In this document: positions 34,216 through 44,817 of the stretch, in pieces
Numbering within the stretch: position 1 is the first letter of the stretch
How the letters are laid out: each line of letters opens with the position of its first letter
Assembly: GCF_003583985.1 (NCBI RefSeq)
Contig: NZ_QXML01000001.1
Location: 744,001-808,000, forward strand
Direction of reading: 5' to 3'
Length of the DNA stretch: 64,000 bases
Source of the DNA: Algoriphagus lacus
Lineage (GTDB): Bacteria > Bacteroidota > Bacteroidia > Cytophagales > Cyclobacteriaceae
Notes under the pieces: model-generated
What the model saw: only the letters and a program-made list of their open reading frames with translations
What the model was told of the DNA's origin: nothing
Databases searched by the model: none
Position numbers and translations under genes: made by a program

Positions 34216-36320
34216 ACATCAAACGCTCCATAGTGCTCCGAGTGAGGGTGGTTTTCATCCTGGTGGCTTTGGCTGCCTGTGCGATCCCTTACAAGATCGC
34301 CGTGGTGCAGCTCAAGGAGGGGGAGAAGTGGAGAGCAAAGGCAGAGCAGGTCAATTTTCAATATCGGGAAGTTCCTGCCACGCGTGGAAACATTTACGCG
34401 ACCGATGGCAGCTTGCTGGCTACCAGTTTACCTTTTTACCGGGTAGCAATTGATCCGACCATGGCTAAAGAAGCCAAATTCAAGTCAGGAATCGACTCAC
34501 TTTCCCGATTGTTGTCCGGTTTTTACAAGGACAAATCAGCCACGGCCTACAAGCGGATGATTCAGGATGCCCGGGTGGACAAGAAGCGTTTTTTGATCCT
34601 AAACAGGAAGCAGATTGGCTACCAGGACATGCAGAAGATGACCTCTTGGCCGATTTTCAGAGAAGGTCGACTTGGGGGCGGAGTGATATTTGAAAAAGTA
34701 GAGAAGCGATACAGGCCATTTAATTCCCTTGCCAGCCGTACGGTTGGTTTTCTTAATGAAGACCAATATGGCGCAGGGATCGAATACAGCTTCAATAATT
34801 ACCTGAAAGGAAAAGACGGAAAGGCACTCTTTCAACGGCTTTCAGGCGGAAGCTGGAAGCCGATGTTTGATGCAGATGACATCAAACCGGAAAATGGCTA
34901 TGATGTATTTACCACCTTGGATGTCAACATTCAGGATGTGGCAGAGACAGCTTTGAGAAGACAACTGACTGACCGAAATGCTGCTTTTGGATCTGTGATT
35001 GTCATGGAAGTGAAGACTGGTCACGTCAAAGCGATGTCCAATCTTCAGCGCAACAAAAGCGGAGTAGGCTATTCTGAAAGCTACAATTATGCAGTAGGCG
35101 ACATCGGCAGTACTGAGCCTGGATCCACATTCAAATTGCTTTCCATGTTGGCTTTGCTGGAGGAAAACAAAGTCAGCCTCAACGAAAAAATCGAAACTGG
35201 AAACGGTGCCCACCGGTTCTATAACCAGACGATGTACGACGCCAAAAATGGCGGTTTCGGTACAATCACCATTCGTGAGGCTTTTGAGAAGTCTTCCAAT
35301 GTGGCTATTTCCAAACTTGTGGATATGCACTTTGGCTCCAGCCCATCCAAGTTTATGGCCTATGTGCAAAAAGCAGGTTTATCTGAGCCATTTGGATTGC
35401 AATTGGCCGGTGAAGGAAAGCCTTTCTTCAAAAAACCGGGATCCAAAACCTGGTATGGTACTTCCTTGCCTTGGATTTCGATCGGCTATGAATCCAAACT
35501 GAACCCGATCCATACCTTGGCTTTTTACAATGCTGTCGCAAACAATGGCGTCATGATGAAGCCGATGTTTGTAAAAGCGGTTGGTAGAGGAAATACTTTG
35601 GTGGAAACTTATCAGCCTGAGGTCGTTCGCGAGCGAATCGCTTCCGAAAAAACCATCAAACAACTTCAGGAACTTTTGGAAGGGGTGGTGCTGAGAGGTA
35701 CGGCAAAAAACATCCTGAACGAAGACTACAGAATCGCCGGTAAAACAGGGACAGCCCAGAAAATCATCAACGGAAAATATACCGAGACCTACTACACCAG
35801 CTTTGCGGGATATTTTCCAGCTGACCGTCCCAAGTATAGCATGATTGTCGTGATCGACAGTCCAAATGGCTTCGCGGCATATGGAGGGGACGTTTCTGCT
35901 CCTGTTTTCAAGGAAATCGCGGACCGCATTTTCGCATTGGACATGGAGTTGAATCCGGTAGACCAATCCAAAATTTTTCAGGCTGAAAATCTCGGATCCA
36001 AGCTGCCCTACATCAGTGCAGGAAAAGGAGAAGAGCTCCAGGAAATATTCGATGAATTGAAGATTTCCGCGAAAAGTCCTACCACGGAAGATTGGGTCAA
36101 AACTGAAACGGTAGCCGAAAAGGTCAATTTGAAAATCAACGACACCGAAAAGCCAGTCGTGCCGGATGTGTCAGGAATGCCGCTTCGGGATGCGCTTTTT
36201 ATCCTGGAGAATAAAGGACTCAAAGTGAATTACAATGGGAAAGGCCGCGTGCAGGTTCAGTCGCTGACACCCGGTACCCCACTTACCCCAAATGCAACTA
36301 TTAATCTGGTATTAGGATAA
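34212..36320 (+). CDS. ftsI: Division transpeptidase (PBP3/FtsI type) with C-terminal PASTA domain
   Basis: 702 residues. Class B penicillin-binding protein that cross-links septal peptidoglycan. N-terminal membrane anchor (about 9-30), dimerisation domain starting NFQYREVPATRGNI, then transpeptidase with Ser305-x-x-Lys308 (STFK), Ser361-x-Asn363 and Lys511-Thr-Gly. A single PASTA domain occupies about residues 640-702 (VVPDVSGMPLRDALFILENKGLKV). Overlaps ftsL by 4 nt and abuts murE. Confidence 0.95.
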   Translation: MNIKRSIVLRVRVVFILVALAACAIPYKIAVVQLKEGEKWRAKAEQVNFQYREVPATRGNIYATDGSLLATSLPFYRVAIDPTMAKEAKFKSGIDSLSRLLSGFYKDKSATAYKRMIQDARVDKKRFLILNRKQIGYQDMQKMTSWPIFREGRLGGGVIFEKVEKRYRPFNSLASRTVGFLNEDQYGAGIEYSFNNYLKGKDGKALFQRLSGGSWKPMFDADDIKPENGYDVFTTLDVNIQDVAETALRRQLTDRNAAFGSVIVMEVKTGHVKAMSNLQRNKSGVGYSESYNYAVGDIGSTEPGSTFKLLSMLALLEENKVSLNEKIETGNGAHRFYNQTMYDAKNGGFGTITIREAFEKSSNVAISKLVDMHFGSSPSKFMAYVQKAGLSEPFGLQLAGEGKPFFKKPGSKTWYGTSLPWISIGYESKLNPIHTLAFYNAVANNGVMMKPMFVKAVGRGNTLVETYQPEVVRERIASEKTIKQLQELLEGVVLRGTAKNILNEDYRIAGKTGTAQKIINGKYTETYYTSFAGYFPADRPKYSMIVVIDSPNGFAAYGGDVSAPVFKEIADRIFALDMELNPVDQSKIFQAENLGSKLPYISAGKGEELQEIFDELKISAKSPTTEDWVKTETVAEKVNLKINDTEKPVVPDVSGMPLRDALFILENKGLKVNYNGKGRVQVQSLTPGTPLTPNATINLVLG

Positions 36321-37784
36321 ATGAAAGTACTCAAGGACATCTTATACAAAGTATCGCTAACCTCGACCATTGGTGACATGGAGCGTAGGGTGAGCGGTAT
36401 TGTCTTTGACAGCAGAAAAGTGGAGGAGCGGAGTGCTTTCGTTGCAGTTCCGGGTACTCAGGTCGACGGACATGAGTTCATATCCACAGCGCTCGAAAAA
36501 GGAGCCACCGTCATTGTTTGCGAAAGACTTCCGGAAGTTATTCAGGAGGGAATTACTTACGTGCAGGTGGTCAACTCTGCCAAGGCTTTGGGGATCATGG
36601 CTTCCAATTTCTTTGACAATCCTTCGGAAAAAATCAAGGTCGTAGCCGTCACTGGAACCAACGGCAAGACCACCACTGTGACGCTTTTGCACCAGCTTTT
36701 TGTAGTGATGGGCTACAGCACCGGATTGCTTTCCACCGTGGAAAATAAAATCAATTCCGAGGTGATCCCAGCTACGCATACCACTCCGGATGCTGTCAGT
36801 GTTCAGGCACTGCTTCGCAAAATGGTTGATTCAGGATGCACACATTGCTTCATGGAGGCAAGCTCACATGCGATAGTGCAGGAGCGGATTGCTGGGTTGA
36901 AATTGGCTGGAGCGGTATTTACGAACATTACCCACGATCACCTGGATTATCACGGGACTTTTGATGAGTACATCAAGGCCAAGAAAAAGCTGTTTGATGA
37001 GTTGCCTAAGGATGCTTTCGCTCTGGTAAACGGGGATGATAAGCGAGGATCGGTGATGCTCCAAAACTGCAAGGCCACTCATCAGACTTTTGCACTCAAA
37101 ACTTCCGCTGATTTCAAAGCAAAAATCCTTTCCAATACCCTAGAGGGTCTGGAACTGGATATCCATGGCAAACAGATTTGGTTCCGGATGATCGGAGCTT
37201 TCAATGCCTACAATTTGCTTGGTGTACTCGGAGTAGCTGTGCTCCTGGGAGAGGATGAGGATGAAGTCCTTCAAACGCTTTCCGGAATCCGTGGGGCAAA
37301 AGGGCGTTTCGATCGGATTTCGATCGGTGGAATCACAGCCATCGTCGATTATGCCCATACGCCGGATGCGTTGGACAATGTATTGAAAACCATCAACGGC
37401 GTCCGAACAGGAAATGAACAACTCATTACTGTGGTAGGCTGTGGTGGAAACCGTGACAAGACCAAGCGTCCTGTCATGGCAAAAATCGCAGTGACTGAAA
37501 GCAACAAAGCCATTTTCACTTCTGATAACCCCCGTTTTGAGGAGCCAATGGATATCCTTCGGGATATGCAGGCTGGAGTTAGTCCTTCAGATGTCAGAAA
37601 AACACTGACCATCGAAGACCGGCGTGAGGCTATCAAAACAGCAGTTATGCTTTCCCGGAAGGGAGACATCATTCTGATTGCAGGAAAAGGACATGAAGAT
37701 TACCAGGAAATCAAAGGGGTGAAACATCACTTTGATGATGCGGAAGTAGTATCCGAAATCTTAGAACAACTGACTAATACCTGA
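36321..37784 (+). CDS. murE: UDP-MurNAc-tripeptide synthetase MurE
   Basis: 487 residues. ATP-dependent ligase adding the third amino acid, presumably meso-diaminopimelate, to UDP-MurNAc-L-Ala-D-Glu. N-terminal [20 protein letters not shown] loop [13 protein letters not shown] near 111-120, DHLDYHGT, and a C-terminal domain with [10 protein letters not shown] (the DNPR motif typical of mDAP-adding MurE). ATG follows the ftsI stop with no gap. Confidence 0.96.
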   Translation: MKVLKDILYKVSLTSTIGDMERRVSGIVFDSRKVEERSAFVAVPGTQVDGHEFISTALEKGATVIVCERLPEVIQEGITYVQVVNSAKALGIMASNFFDNPSEKIKVVAVTGTNGKTTTVTLLHQLFVVMGYSTGLLSTVENKINSEVIPATHTTPDAVSVQALLRKMVDSGCTHCFMEASSHAIVQERIAGLKLAGAVFTNITHDHLDYHGTFDEYIKAKKKLFDELPKDAFALVNGDDKRGSVMLQNCKATHQTFALKTSADFKAKILSNTLEGLELDIHGKQIWFRMIGAFNAYNLLGVLGVAVLLGEDEDEVLQTLSGIRGAKGRFDRISIGGITAIVDYAHTPDALDNVLKTINGVRTGNEQLITVVGCGGNRDKTKRPVMAKIAVTESNKAIFTSDNPRFEEPMDILRDMQAGVSPSDVRKTLTIEDRREAIKTAVMLSRKGDIILIAGKGHEDYQEIKGVKHHFDDAEVVSEILEQLTNT

Positions 37785-37785
37785 T

Positions 37786-38997
37786 ATGCTATATCCCATT
37801 TTTGACTACTTAGATCGAGTGCTTGACATCCCGGGAACGGGCGTGTTTCGCTACATCTCGTTCCGTGCGGGAATGGCGGCAGTATTTTCCCTGATCATCA
37901 CAATCACATTTGGTCACAAAATCATTGATTGGATCCGCAATAGACAAATCGGAGAAACAGTCCGTGACTTGGGTTTGGAAGGGCAGTCTCAAAAGAAAGG
38001 GACTCCTACCATGGGAGGTCTTATGATGATTGCGGCGATTTTGATCCCAACCATTCTTTTTGCCAATCTGAATAACATTTACATCATCCTTTTGCTCATC
38101 TCCACCATTTGGCTGGGTCTGATCGGATTCTTGGACGATTACATCAAGGTATTCCGCAAGAATAAGGAAGGGTTGAAAGGAAGATTCAAGATTGTAGGTC
38201 AAGTAGGCATTGGAATCATTGTAGGCGCCACACTTTATTACCATGATGACGTGGTGATCCGGGAATTTTCCACCCCGGTTTCCATCGAGGAGGGAGTGGT
38301 GGAGACGCCGTCTTTCCAGGATGTGAAGGCCTTGAAAACCACCATCCCTTTTGTCAAAAACAACGAACTGGATTACGAACACATCCTGGGTTTCATGGGT
38401 GAGTCCATGGTTCCGGTCCTTTATATCTTGGTGGCGATTTTCATCATCACCGCGGTGTCCAACGGGGCAAACATCACGGATGGAATAGACGGATTGGCGG
38501 CCGGGACCTCAGCCATCATCGGATTGGCTATTGCGATTTTTGCTTACCTGAGCGGTAATGCCATTTTCTCCCAATACCTGAACATCATGTATATCCCCAA
38601 TTCCGGGGAGCTGGTAATATTTGCCTCGGCATTTATCGGTGCCTGTATCGGATTTCTGTGGTACAACGCCTATCCGGCTCAGGTTTTCATGGGTGATACA
38701 GGATCCCTGATGTTGGGTGGTGTGATAGCTGTTTTGGCACTGACACTTCGTAAGGAACTGCTTATTCCGATCATGTGCGGGATTTTCTTGGTCGAAAATC
38801 TCAGTGTCATGATTCAGGTGAGTTATTTCAAATACACCCGAAAGAAATACGGCGAAGGGCGCAGGATTTTCCTGATGTCACCTTTGCATCATCATTATCA
38901 AAAGAAAGGAATCCATGAAGCCAAGATCGTCACCCGGTTTTGGATTGTAGGGATCCTTTTGGCAGTAATTACACTCGCAACCCTCAAACTGAGATAA
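37786..38997 (+). CDS. mraY: Phospho-N-acetylmuramoyl-pentapeptide transferase
   Basis: 403 residues, ten predicted membrane helices. Makes lipid I by moving phospho-MurNAc-pentapeptide to undecaprenyl phosphate on the cytoplasmic face. Motifs: [51 protein letters not shown], and HHHYQKKG. A hydrophilic insert of about 45 residues (around 155-200) between helices 4 and 5 makes it longer than E. coli MraY (360 aa); this is usual in Bacteroidota as I recall. Confidence 0.97.
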   Translation: MLYPIFDYLDRVLDIPGTGVFRYISFRAGMAAVFSLIITITFGHKIIDWIRNRQIGETVRDLGLEGQSQKKGTPTMGGLMMIAAILIPTILFANLNNIYIILLLISTIWLGLIGFLDDYIKVFRKNKEGLKGRFKIVGQVGIGIIVGATLYYHDDVVIREFSTPVSIEEGVVETPSFQDVKALKTTIPFVKNNELDYEHILGFMGESMVPVLYILVAIFIITAVSNGANITDGIDGLAAGTSAIIGLAIAIFAYLSGNAIFSQYLNIMYIPNSGELVIFASAFIGACIGFLWYNAYPAQVFMGDTGSLMLGGVIAVLALTLRKELLIPIMCGIFLVENLSVMIQVSYFKYTRKKYGEGRRIFLMSPLHHHYQKKGIHEAKIVTRFWIVGILLAVITLATLKLR

Positions 38998-39004
38998 AGT
39001 CAAA

Positions 39005-40360
39005 ATGAAACAGATTGCCATCCTTGGAGCTGGAGAAAGTGGAGTGGGAGCAGCATTGCTTGCCAGAAAGGAAGGCTATGGAGTTTGGGTATCTGATATG
39101 GGGCAGATTTCGGAGGAAAGAAAAGCTGCTCTGAAGACTGCCGGGATTGGTTTTGAAGAGGGAGGACATGACGAGCAGAAGATCCTTTCCTCAGACCTGA
39201 TCATTAAAAGTCCGGGTATTCCAACCAAGGCTCCTTTGGTGAAAAAGGCGATGAATGAAGGAATTCCGGTCATTGATGAACTGGAATTTGCAAGTCATTA
39301 CAGTGCTGGAAAAGTCATAGCCATCACCGGTACAAACGGAAAGACTACCACCACTTTGTTGACTTACCACCTGTTGAAAGAGGCAGGGCTTGATGTAGGA
39401 CTTGCAGGAAATGTAGGTCAAAGTTGGGCCGCACAACTGGTGGAAAAGGATCACGACTGGTGGGTGATTGAGATTTCGAGTTTTCAGATTGACGGAATTG
39501 AACGCTTCAAGCCGGAAGTGGCTATTCTGACCAACATTACCCCGGATCACCTGGACCGCTACGACTATCAAATCGAAAATTATATCCTCTCCAAGATGAG
39601 CCTGTTCAAAAACATGACTCATCGGGAAAAGTCTATTTTCTATCTGGAAGATCCGCTTTCTCAAAAGGGCTTGGAATTGAAAAAACCAAAAGCGGATCTG
39701 CACTGGATTTCGCTCGCTTCAAAGCAGGTAAAAGGTGGATACAGCGATGGAAATACGTTGGAGATTTCCGCCAATGGAAAACGAGCCAGCATTCCGGTTT
39801 CCGGACTTTCTATCCAAGGAAAGCATAACATTTTGAATGCACTTTGCTCCGGTACAGCAGCCTTGATGGCTGGATTGACCCAGGAGCAACTGATCGCAGG
39901 GTATAAAATTTTCAAGAATGCACCCCACCGGATGGAACTGATCCGCACGGTGGACGGAGTACGATTTGTCAATGACAGCAAAGGAACCAATGTCGAATCC
40001 ACCTACTACGCTCTGGGAAGCTATACCGATCCGATGATCTGGATAGCCGGAGGGGTAGACAAGGGTAATGATTATTCAGTCCTGAATGACTTGGTAAATG
40101 ACGGTAAAGTCAAGGTTTTGATCTGCTTGGGCAAAGACAATGAAAAGCTGAAGAAAGCTTTCAACGGAATCATTCCAGTGATCAAAGAAACACAGGATAT
40201 CCGCGAAGCGGTGAGTTGGGGTCAGGATTTGGCCAAATCAGGCGAGGTGGTTCTGCTCTCGCCGGCCTGTGCAAGTTTCGACTTATTCAAAAACTATGAA
40301 GACCGCGGAGAGCAGTTTCGCGCTGCGGTATTGGAATTAAAAGCTAAAAAAGAAGCATGA
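39005..40360 (+). CDS. murD: UDP-MurNAc-L-alanine:D-glutamate ligase
   Basis: 451 residues. Adds D-glutamate to UDP-MurNAc-L-Ala. N-terminal Rossmann GAGESGVGAALLARK, ATP loop [15 protein letters not shown] near 112-125, NITPDHLDRY near 180, KGTNVEST and GGVDKGNDY in the C-terminal half, and LLSPACASFDLFKNYEDRG at the end. Seven nt after mraY; overlaps ftsW by 4 nt. Confidence 0.97.
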   Translation: MKQIAILGAGESGVGAALLARKEGYGVWVSDMGQISEERKAALKTAGIGFEEGGHDEQKILSSDLIIKSPGIPTKAPLVKKAMNEGIPVIDELEFASHYSAGKVIAITGTNGKTTTTLLTYHLLKEAGLDVGLAGNVGQSWAAQLVEKDHDWWVIEISSFQIDGIERFKPEVAILTNITPDHLDRYDYQIENYILSKMSLFKNMTHREKSIFYLEDPLSQKGLELKKPKADLHWISLASKQVKGGYSDGNTLEISANGKRASIPVSGLSIQGKHNILNALCSGTAALMAGLTQEQLIAGYKIFKNAPHRMELIRTVDGVRFVNDSKGTNVESTYYALGSYTDPMIWIAGGVDKGNDYSVLNDLVNDGKVKVLICLGKDNEKLKKAFNGIIPVIKETQDIREAVSWGQDLAKSGEVVLLSPACASFDLFKNYEDRGEQFRAAVLELKAKKEA

Positions 40361-41532
40361 CTACGCTAAAGGCATGGATAGACGAGCAGTTTAAGGGCGA
40401 TCCCATCATCTGGGCGATCGTGATTTTGCTGTCTTTGTTCAGCATTCTGGTGGTGTATTCTGCTACCGGGACTCTTGCCTACAAAACAGCAGGTGGAAAT
40501 ACCGAGCTGTATCTGTTCCGTCATTCCTTCCTGGTGTTCATTTCCTTAGTGGTTATGTGGCTGGCGCACAAGATGCCTTACAGAAAGTATGCGCTTTATG
40601 CCCGTCTTTTTATGTACTTGTCGATTCCACTGTTGGCCTTTACCTATGCCTTTGGATCAAATATCAACGACGCCAACCGCTGGCTGACCATTCCGGTGAT
40701 CAATCAGGCATTCCAGCCGTCGGATTTGGCAAAGCTCTCCCTAATTGCTGCACTTGCCGCGATGTTGGCAAAGCGTCAGAACAACATCCAGGATTTTACA
40801 GGGACATTCCTACCAATCATTCTTTCCATCGGATTCATCTGTGCGCTGATCGGAATGGCGAATATGTCCACAGCGATCCTGCTCTTAATCACTTGTTTAT
40901 TGATCATGTTCATCGGCCGGGTGCCGGTAAAATACCTTGCTTTGGTAGTTATGGTTGGGGTGATGGGTTTAACCATTGCGGTTTTCACAGGTCAAAGAGG
41001 CGAAACTTTCTGGTCACGAATAGAGGCATTCTGGGAATCCAAGGAGGACGATAGCAAGATTCCTTTTCAGGCAGAGCAATCCTACATCGCTATTGCCACC
41101 GGAGGAGTCACCGGTAAAGGTCCGGGAAACAGTGAACAGCGTAATTCCCTGCCGCATCCTTACTCCGATTTTATATACGCCATCATAATCGAAGAATACG
41201 GCCTGGTGGGCGGAGCGACTGTGCTCTTCCTCTACCTCGCACTTCTCTATAGAGGAATGCGCATCGTGGCCAATTCCAATAAAGCCTTCGGAGGCTTGCT
41301 TTCCGCAGGATTGAGTTTTGCCCTAGTCATCCAAGCCTTGGTCAATATGGCCGTGGCTGTGGGATTAGGGCCGATTACAGGTTTGCCACTTCCACTTCTG
41401 AGTATGGGAGGAACATCCTTGGTTTTCACCGGAACAGCACTGGGGATTATCCTGAGTGTGAGTCGCGGAGACCACTCGGATGAGGTAAGTGCACAGCCTG
41501 AAGTAAGCAGTAACCGATTACGAACAGCATAA
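40357..41532 (+). CDS. ftsW: Septal peptidoglycan polymerase FtsW (SEDS family)
   Basis: 391 residues with about ten membrane helices. SEDS glycosyltransferase that polymerises lipid II with FtsI. Motifs: ANRWLTIPVINQAFQPSDLAKLSLI near 105-125 (catalytic Asp in the loop after QPSD-containing region), GPGNSEQRNSLPHPYSDFIYAIIIEEYGLVG near 245-280, and GLPLPLLSMGGTSL near 340. Overlaps murD by 4 nt. Its stop is 11 nt before the presumed ATT start of murG. Confidence 0.96.
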   Translation: MTTLKAWIDEQFKGDPIIWAIVILLSLFSILVVYSATGTLAYKTAGGNTELYLFRHSFLVFISLVVMWLAHKMPYRKYALYARLFMYLSIPLLAFTYAFGSNINDANRWLTIPVINQAFQPSDLAKLSLIAALAAMLAKRQNNIQDFTGTFLPIILSIGFICALIGMANMSTAILLLITCLLIMFIGRVPVKYLALVVMVGVMGLTIAVFTGQRGETFWSRIEAFWESKEDDSKIPFQAEQSYIAIATGGVTGKGPGNSEQRNSLPHPYSDFIYAIIIEEYGLVGGATVLFLYLALLYRGMRIVANSNKAFGGLLSAGLSFALVIQALVNMAVAVGLGPITGLPLPLLSMGGTSLVFTGTALGIILSVSRGDHSDEVSAQPEVSSNRLRTA

Positions 41533-41543
41533 ACCCAAAAACC

Positions 41544-42653
41544 ATTAGCGCTCAGCACACATATCGAATTCTCATCAGCGGTGGAGGCACCGGGGGACAT
41601 ATTTATCCCGCCATTGCCATCGCCAATGCCTGGAAGGAAAAGCATCCGGGCAGTGAGGTACTGTTTGTGGGTGCGCTCGGGAAAATGGAAATGCAAAAGG
41701 TCCCCGAAGCAGGCTATGAGATCAAAGGTTTGCCGGTGGCAGGACTTCAGCGCAGCCTGACTTTGGACAATCTGAGCTTTCCGTTTAAGCTTTTGAAAAG
41801 CCTTCGAATTGCCTCACAAATCGTGAAGGACTTCCGTCCGGATGCGGTAGTGGGAGTCGGTGGTTATGCCAGCGGCCCGGTTCTTTACGCTGCGCAAAGC
41901 AAAGGAATTCCTACCCTGGTGCAGGAGCAAAATTCCTATGCAGGGTTGACCAATAAGCTCCTCTCCAAAAAAGCCACCACCATCTGTGTGGCCTATCCGG
42001 GTATGGAGAAGTTTTTCCCGGCAGGCAAAATCAGAATCACCGGCAATCCGGTACGAAAGGACATTCTGGATTTGTCTGGGAAAAAGGAAAAAGCGCTCGA
42101 ACATTTTGGATTGGCAGCAGACCGCAAGACGATTCTGGTTTTGGGCGGCTCTTTGGGAGCTCGTACACTCAACCAAGCGGTGCTTGCAGACATGGAGAAG
42201 CTTGAGAAATCAGGCTATCAGGTACTCTGGCAAAGTGGCAAGTTTTATTTCAAAGACATGCTGTCTAAGCTGGAAGAGTCCGGACTAAAGCATATCCATT
42301 TGAGAGAATTCATCCGAGAAATGGATCTGGCCTATGCAGCAGCGGACGTGATTGTGTCGAGAGCGGGTGCGCTTTCGGTGTCTGAACTCAGCTTGGTAGG
42401 AAAGCCGGTGATTTTTATCCCATCTCCCAATGTGGCCGAGGATCATCAAACCAAAAATGCCATGGCCTATGTGAATCATCAGGCAGCTTTGCTGCTCCGG
42501 GATTCAGGAGCGGTGGGCCAATTGAAAATCAAAGTAGATGAAGTGATGCAAGATGCCGAGTTGGCAGCTGCACTTGGAAATAACATGAAAAAGTTGGCTA
42601 AGCCGGATGCGGCATTGGCTATTGTAAGCGAACTGGAAAAACTGGTCAAATGA
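41544..42653 (+). CDS. murG: Lipid II synthase MurG, predicted to start at ATT
   Basis: 369 residues from ATT 41544. GT-B glycosyltransferase transferring GlcNAc from UDP-GlcNAc to lipid I. The reading frame upstream of the first canonical start (GTG 41667) encodes RILISGGGTGGHIYPAIAIANAWKEK, the invariant MurG glycine loop, so the gene must start earlier. Between the in-frame stop at 41511 and that loop there is no ATG, GTG or TTG in frame and no ATG in any frame around 41521-41600. ATT 41544 (ISAQHTYR...) is one base from ATG and gives a normal length; ATA 41529 is the alternative. Other motifs: GGYASGP, QEQNSYAGLTNK, GGSLGA, SRAGALSVSEL. Confidence 0.88.
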   Translation: MSAQHTYRILISGGGTGGHIYPAIAIANAWKEKHPGSEVLFVGALGKMEMQKVPEAGYEIKGLPVAGLQRSLTLDNLSFPFKLLKSLRIASQIVKDFRPDAVVGVGGYASGPVLYAAQSKGIPTLVQEQNSYAGLTNKLLSKKATTICVAYPGMEKFFPAGKIRITGNPVRKDILDLSGKKEKALEHFGLAADRKTILVLGGSLGARTLNQAVLADMEKLEKSGYQVLWQSGKFYFKDMLSKLEESGLKHIHLREFIREMDLAYAAADVIVSRAGALSVSELSLVGKPVIFIPSPNVAEDHQTKNAMAYVNHQAALLLRDSGAVGQLKIKVDEVMQDAELAAALGNNMKKLAKPDAALAIVSELEKLVK

Positions 42654-44056
42654 CATTCAAAGGGATAAATAAGGTGTACTTCCTCGGGATCGGCGGCATA
42701 GGCATGAGTGCCTTGGCGCGTTGGTTCCGTCATGAGGGCTATCCTGTAGCGGGATACGACAAGACTCCTTCTCCTTTGACTGAAGAGCTGGAAAAAGAAG
42801 GCATGCTGATCAGTTTCACAGATTCTGCGGCAGATATTCCTTTTGAATTCACTACCAATCCAGATGAGGTTTTGGTGGTTTGGACCCCGGCTATTCCAAA
42901 AGACAGTGTGCTTTTGAATTTCTTCCAGGCGCACTATCAATTGAAAAAACGATCTGAAGTCCTGGGTATGATTACCAAGGATTTCTATACTATCGCTGTT
43001 GCCGGAACCCACGGAAAAACAAGTACCTCTTCCTTGGTTGCTCACCTCCTAAAATCAGCGGGCAAACCTGTGGCAGCTTTCCTGGGTGGCATTACCCAGA
43101 ACTATAACAGCAACCTGATTCTGCCTGGCAAATCAAAAGAAGCCACGCTCGTCGTGGTTGAAGCGGATGAGTTTGACCGATCTTTCCTTCGACTTCATCC
43201 CAACGAAGCTGTGGTCACCAGTGCTGATCCGGATCATTTGGACATTTACGGTGACGAGGCCACGATCCTAAACGGATTCCGTGATTTCATCAAGTTGTTG
43301 GACCGAAAAGGCAAGCTCTACATCCAGACCCATGCTTGGTACCGGTTGGGTGAAAATCTGGGCATCAGCGCTGGAATCAGAGAATATGGCTTGCGCTCTT
43401 CAGGCATTCATGCGGAAAATATCATTGCCAAGCCTGGAATTTTCCTTTTTGACTACATCGGCACCAAGGTCCAAATCAAAGGACTGGAGTTGCACATTCC
43501 GGGTTTCCACAATGTGGAAAATGCCTTGGCCGCTATCGCCATTGCCGTGGATCACGGAGTAACCGAGGATCAAATCCGTACCGGAATCAAATCTTTCCGC
43601 GGGGTGAAGCGCCGGTTTGAGATTCATTCCTCAGTACCGGGCCACATATATATAGACGATTATGCCCACCATCCGGAGGAGATCAAGGCTTGCCTGAGTT
43701 CTGTTAGGGCGATGTATCCGGCCAGCCGCCTGACTGTGATTTTCCAGCCTCACCTATTTACCCGAACTCGGGATTTTGCACCCGGATTTTCTGAAAGTCT
43801 CTCGTTGGCAGATGAGGTGGTGCTGTTGGATATCTATCCGGCCCGTGAGCTTCCGATTGAAGGTGTTACCTCTTCCATGCTACTTGAGGGAATTCATGCG
43901 GATAAAAAGACGCTCATCAGCAAAGCTCAGGTCATGGACTACCTGAAGGAATCCCAGCCCCAAGTCCTCGTGACCATGGGAGCAGGAGATATTGATCGAT
44001 TGGTGCCGGGCATTGCTGCTTGGACGAATTCACGAACTAAATCCGGGGAAGCATGA
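42650..44056 (+). CDS. murC: UDP-N-acetylmuramate:L-alanine ligase
   Basis: 468 residues. Adds L-alanine to UDP-MurNAc, the first Mur ligase step. N-terminal FLGIGGIGMSALARWF, ATP loop AGTHGKTSTSSLVAHLL near 120-136, EADEFDRSFL near 165, DDYAHHPEEIKACL near 338, and FQPHLFTRTRDF. Overlaps murG and ftsQ by 4 nt each. Confidence 0.97.
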   Translation: MTFKGINKVYFLGIGGIGMSALARWFRHEGYPVAGYDKTPSPLTEELEKEGMLISFTDSAADIPFEFTTNPDEVLVVWTPAIPKDSVLLNFFQAHYQLKKRSEVLGMITKDFYTIAVAGTHGKTSTSSLVAHLLKSAGKPVAAFLGGITQNYNSNLILPGKSKEATLVVVEADEFDRSFLRLHPNEAVVTSADPDHLDIYGDEATILNGFRDFIKLLDRKGKLYIQTHAWYRLGENLGISAGIREYGLRSSGIHAENIIAKPGIFLFDYIGTKVQIKGLELHIPGFHNVENALAAIAIAVDHGVTEDQIRTGIKSFRGVKRRFEIHSSVPGHIYIDDYAHHPEEIKACLSSVRAMYPASRLTVIFQPHLFTRTRDFAPGFSESLSLADEVVLLDIYPARELPIEGVTSSMLLEGIHADKKTLISKAQVMDYLKESQPQVLVTMGAGDIDRLVPGIAAWTNSRTKSGEA

Positions 44057-44808
44057 ACAAGACCAAATTGAAAAAAGTGCTTGGATTTTTGACCCTCTGC
44101 CTCGTTTTGGTAGGGTTCATCGGCTTTGTGGAAAAGCAATCCCAACTCAAAACCTATGAGGGATTGGAGATTGATTTGGAGGCAGTAAGCGGCGTGTATT
44201 TCGTTGAGGAAAAAGAAGTCGAACAGATCATCAGCTCTGCATTTCCAGAATTAAAAGCAGGTCTGCCAGCTACAGAAGTTCCATTGGCAGCAGTGGAAAA
44301 GCGACTTGCGGGTCATCCGTTCATTAAGTCGGTACAGGCGTCCATCGAGCAAAAAGGAATTTTGAAGGTGAGCATCCAACAACACGAGCCAATCGCACGG
44401 ATTGCCCGACCGATGGCAGCTGACGGCTACATTACTACGGAAGGATTGATCATCCCTACCTCTCCGACTTACACCAGCCGCGTGCTGATTTTGGAAGGGG
44501 CATACGCAGAGCAGTTGATGGATCAGGGAAGCGTGAATGCCATGCCGGAACTGATGCCTTTGATCCAGTTCATTACCAAAGATGAGTTTTGGAGTGCTCA
44601 GGTGACTGAGTTGGAAATCAATAAAAAGGACGACATCCGTCTGCACCAGCAGGTCGGAAAGCAGGTGATTGAGTTTGGAGATGCCCATGATTTTGAGAGC
44701 AAATTCAAACGAATCGATGTGCTCTATCAGGAGATTTTACCGAGAAAAGGCTGGAATGCTTATGAGCGAATCAGCGTGAAGTTTAAAAATCAAATTGTTT
44801 GTGAATAA
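44053..44808 (+). CDS. ftsQ: Cell division protein FtsQ/DivIB-like
   Basis: 251 residues: short cytoplasmic tail, one membrane helix (about 10-26), then a POTRA-like domain (LEAVSGVYFVEEKEVEQII ... HPFIKSVQASIEQKGILKVSIQQHEPIARI) and a C-terminal beta domain. Scaffold of the FtsQ-FtsL-FtsB complex in the divisome. The call rests on topology, the QHEPIA motif and the place between murC and ftsA. Confidence 0.9.
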   Translation: MNKTKLKKVLGFLTLCLVLVGFIGFVEKQSQLKTYEGLEIDLEAVSGVYFVEEKEVEQIISSAFPELKAGLPATEVPLAAVEKRLAGHPFIKSVQASIEQKGILKVSIQQHEPIARIARPMAADGYITTEGLIIPTSPTYTSRVLILEGAYAEQLMDQGSVNAMPELMPLIQFITKDEFWSAQVTELEINKKDDIRLHQQVGKQVIEFGDAHDFESKFKRIDVLYQEILPRKGWNAYERISVKFKNQIVCE

Positions 44809-44817
44809 AGCTTGGAT

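Noticed and set aside
41667..42653. murG starting at GTG 41667
   Set aside because: It removes the invariant glycine-rich loop required for lipid I binding, which is encoded in frame just upstream.
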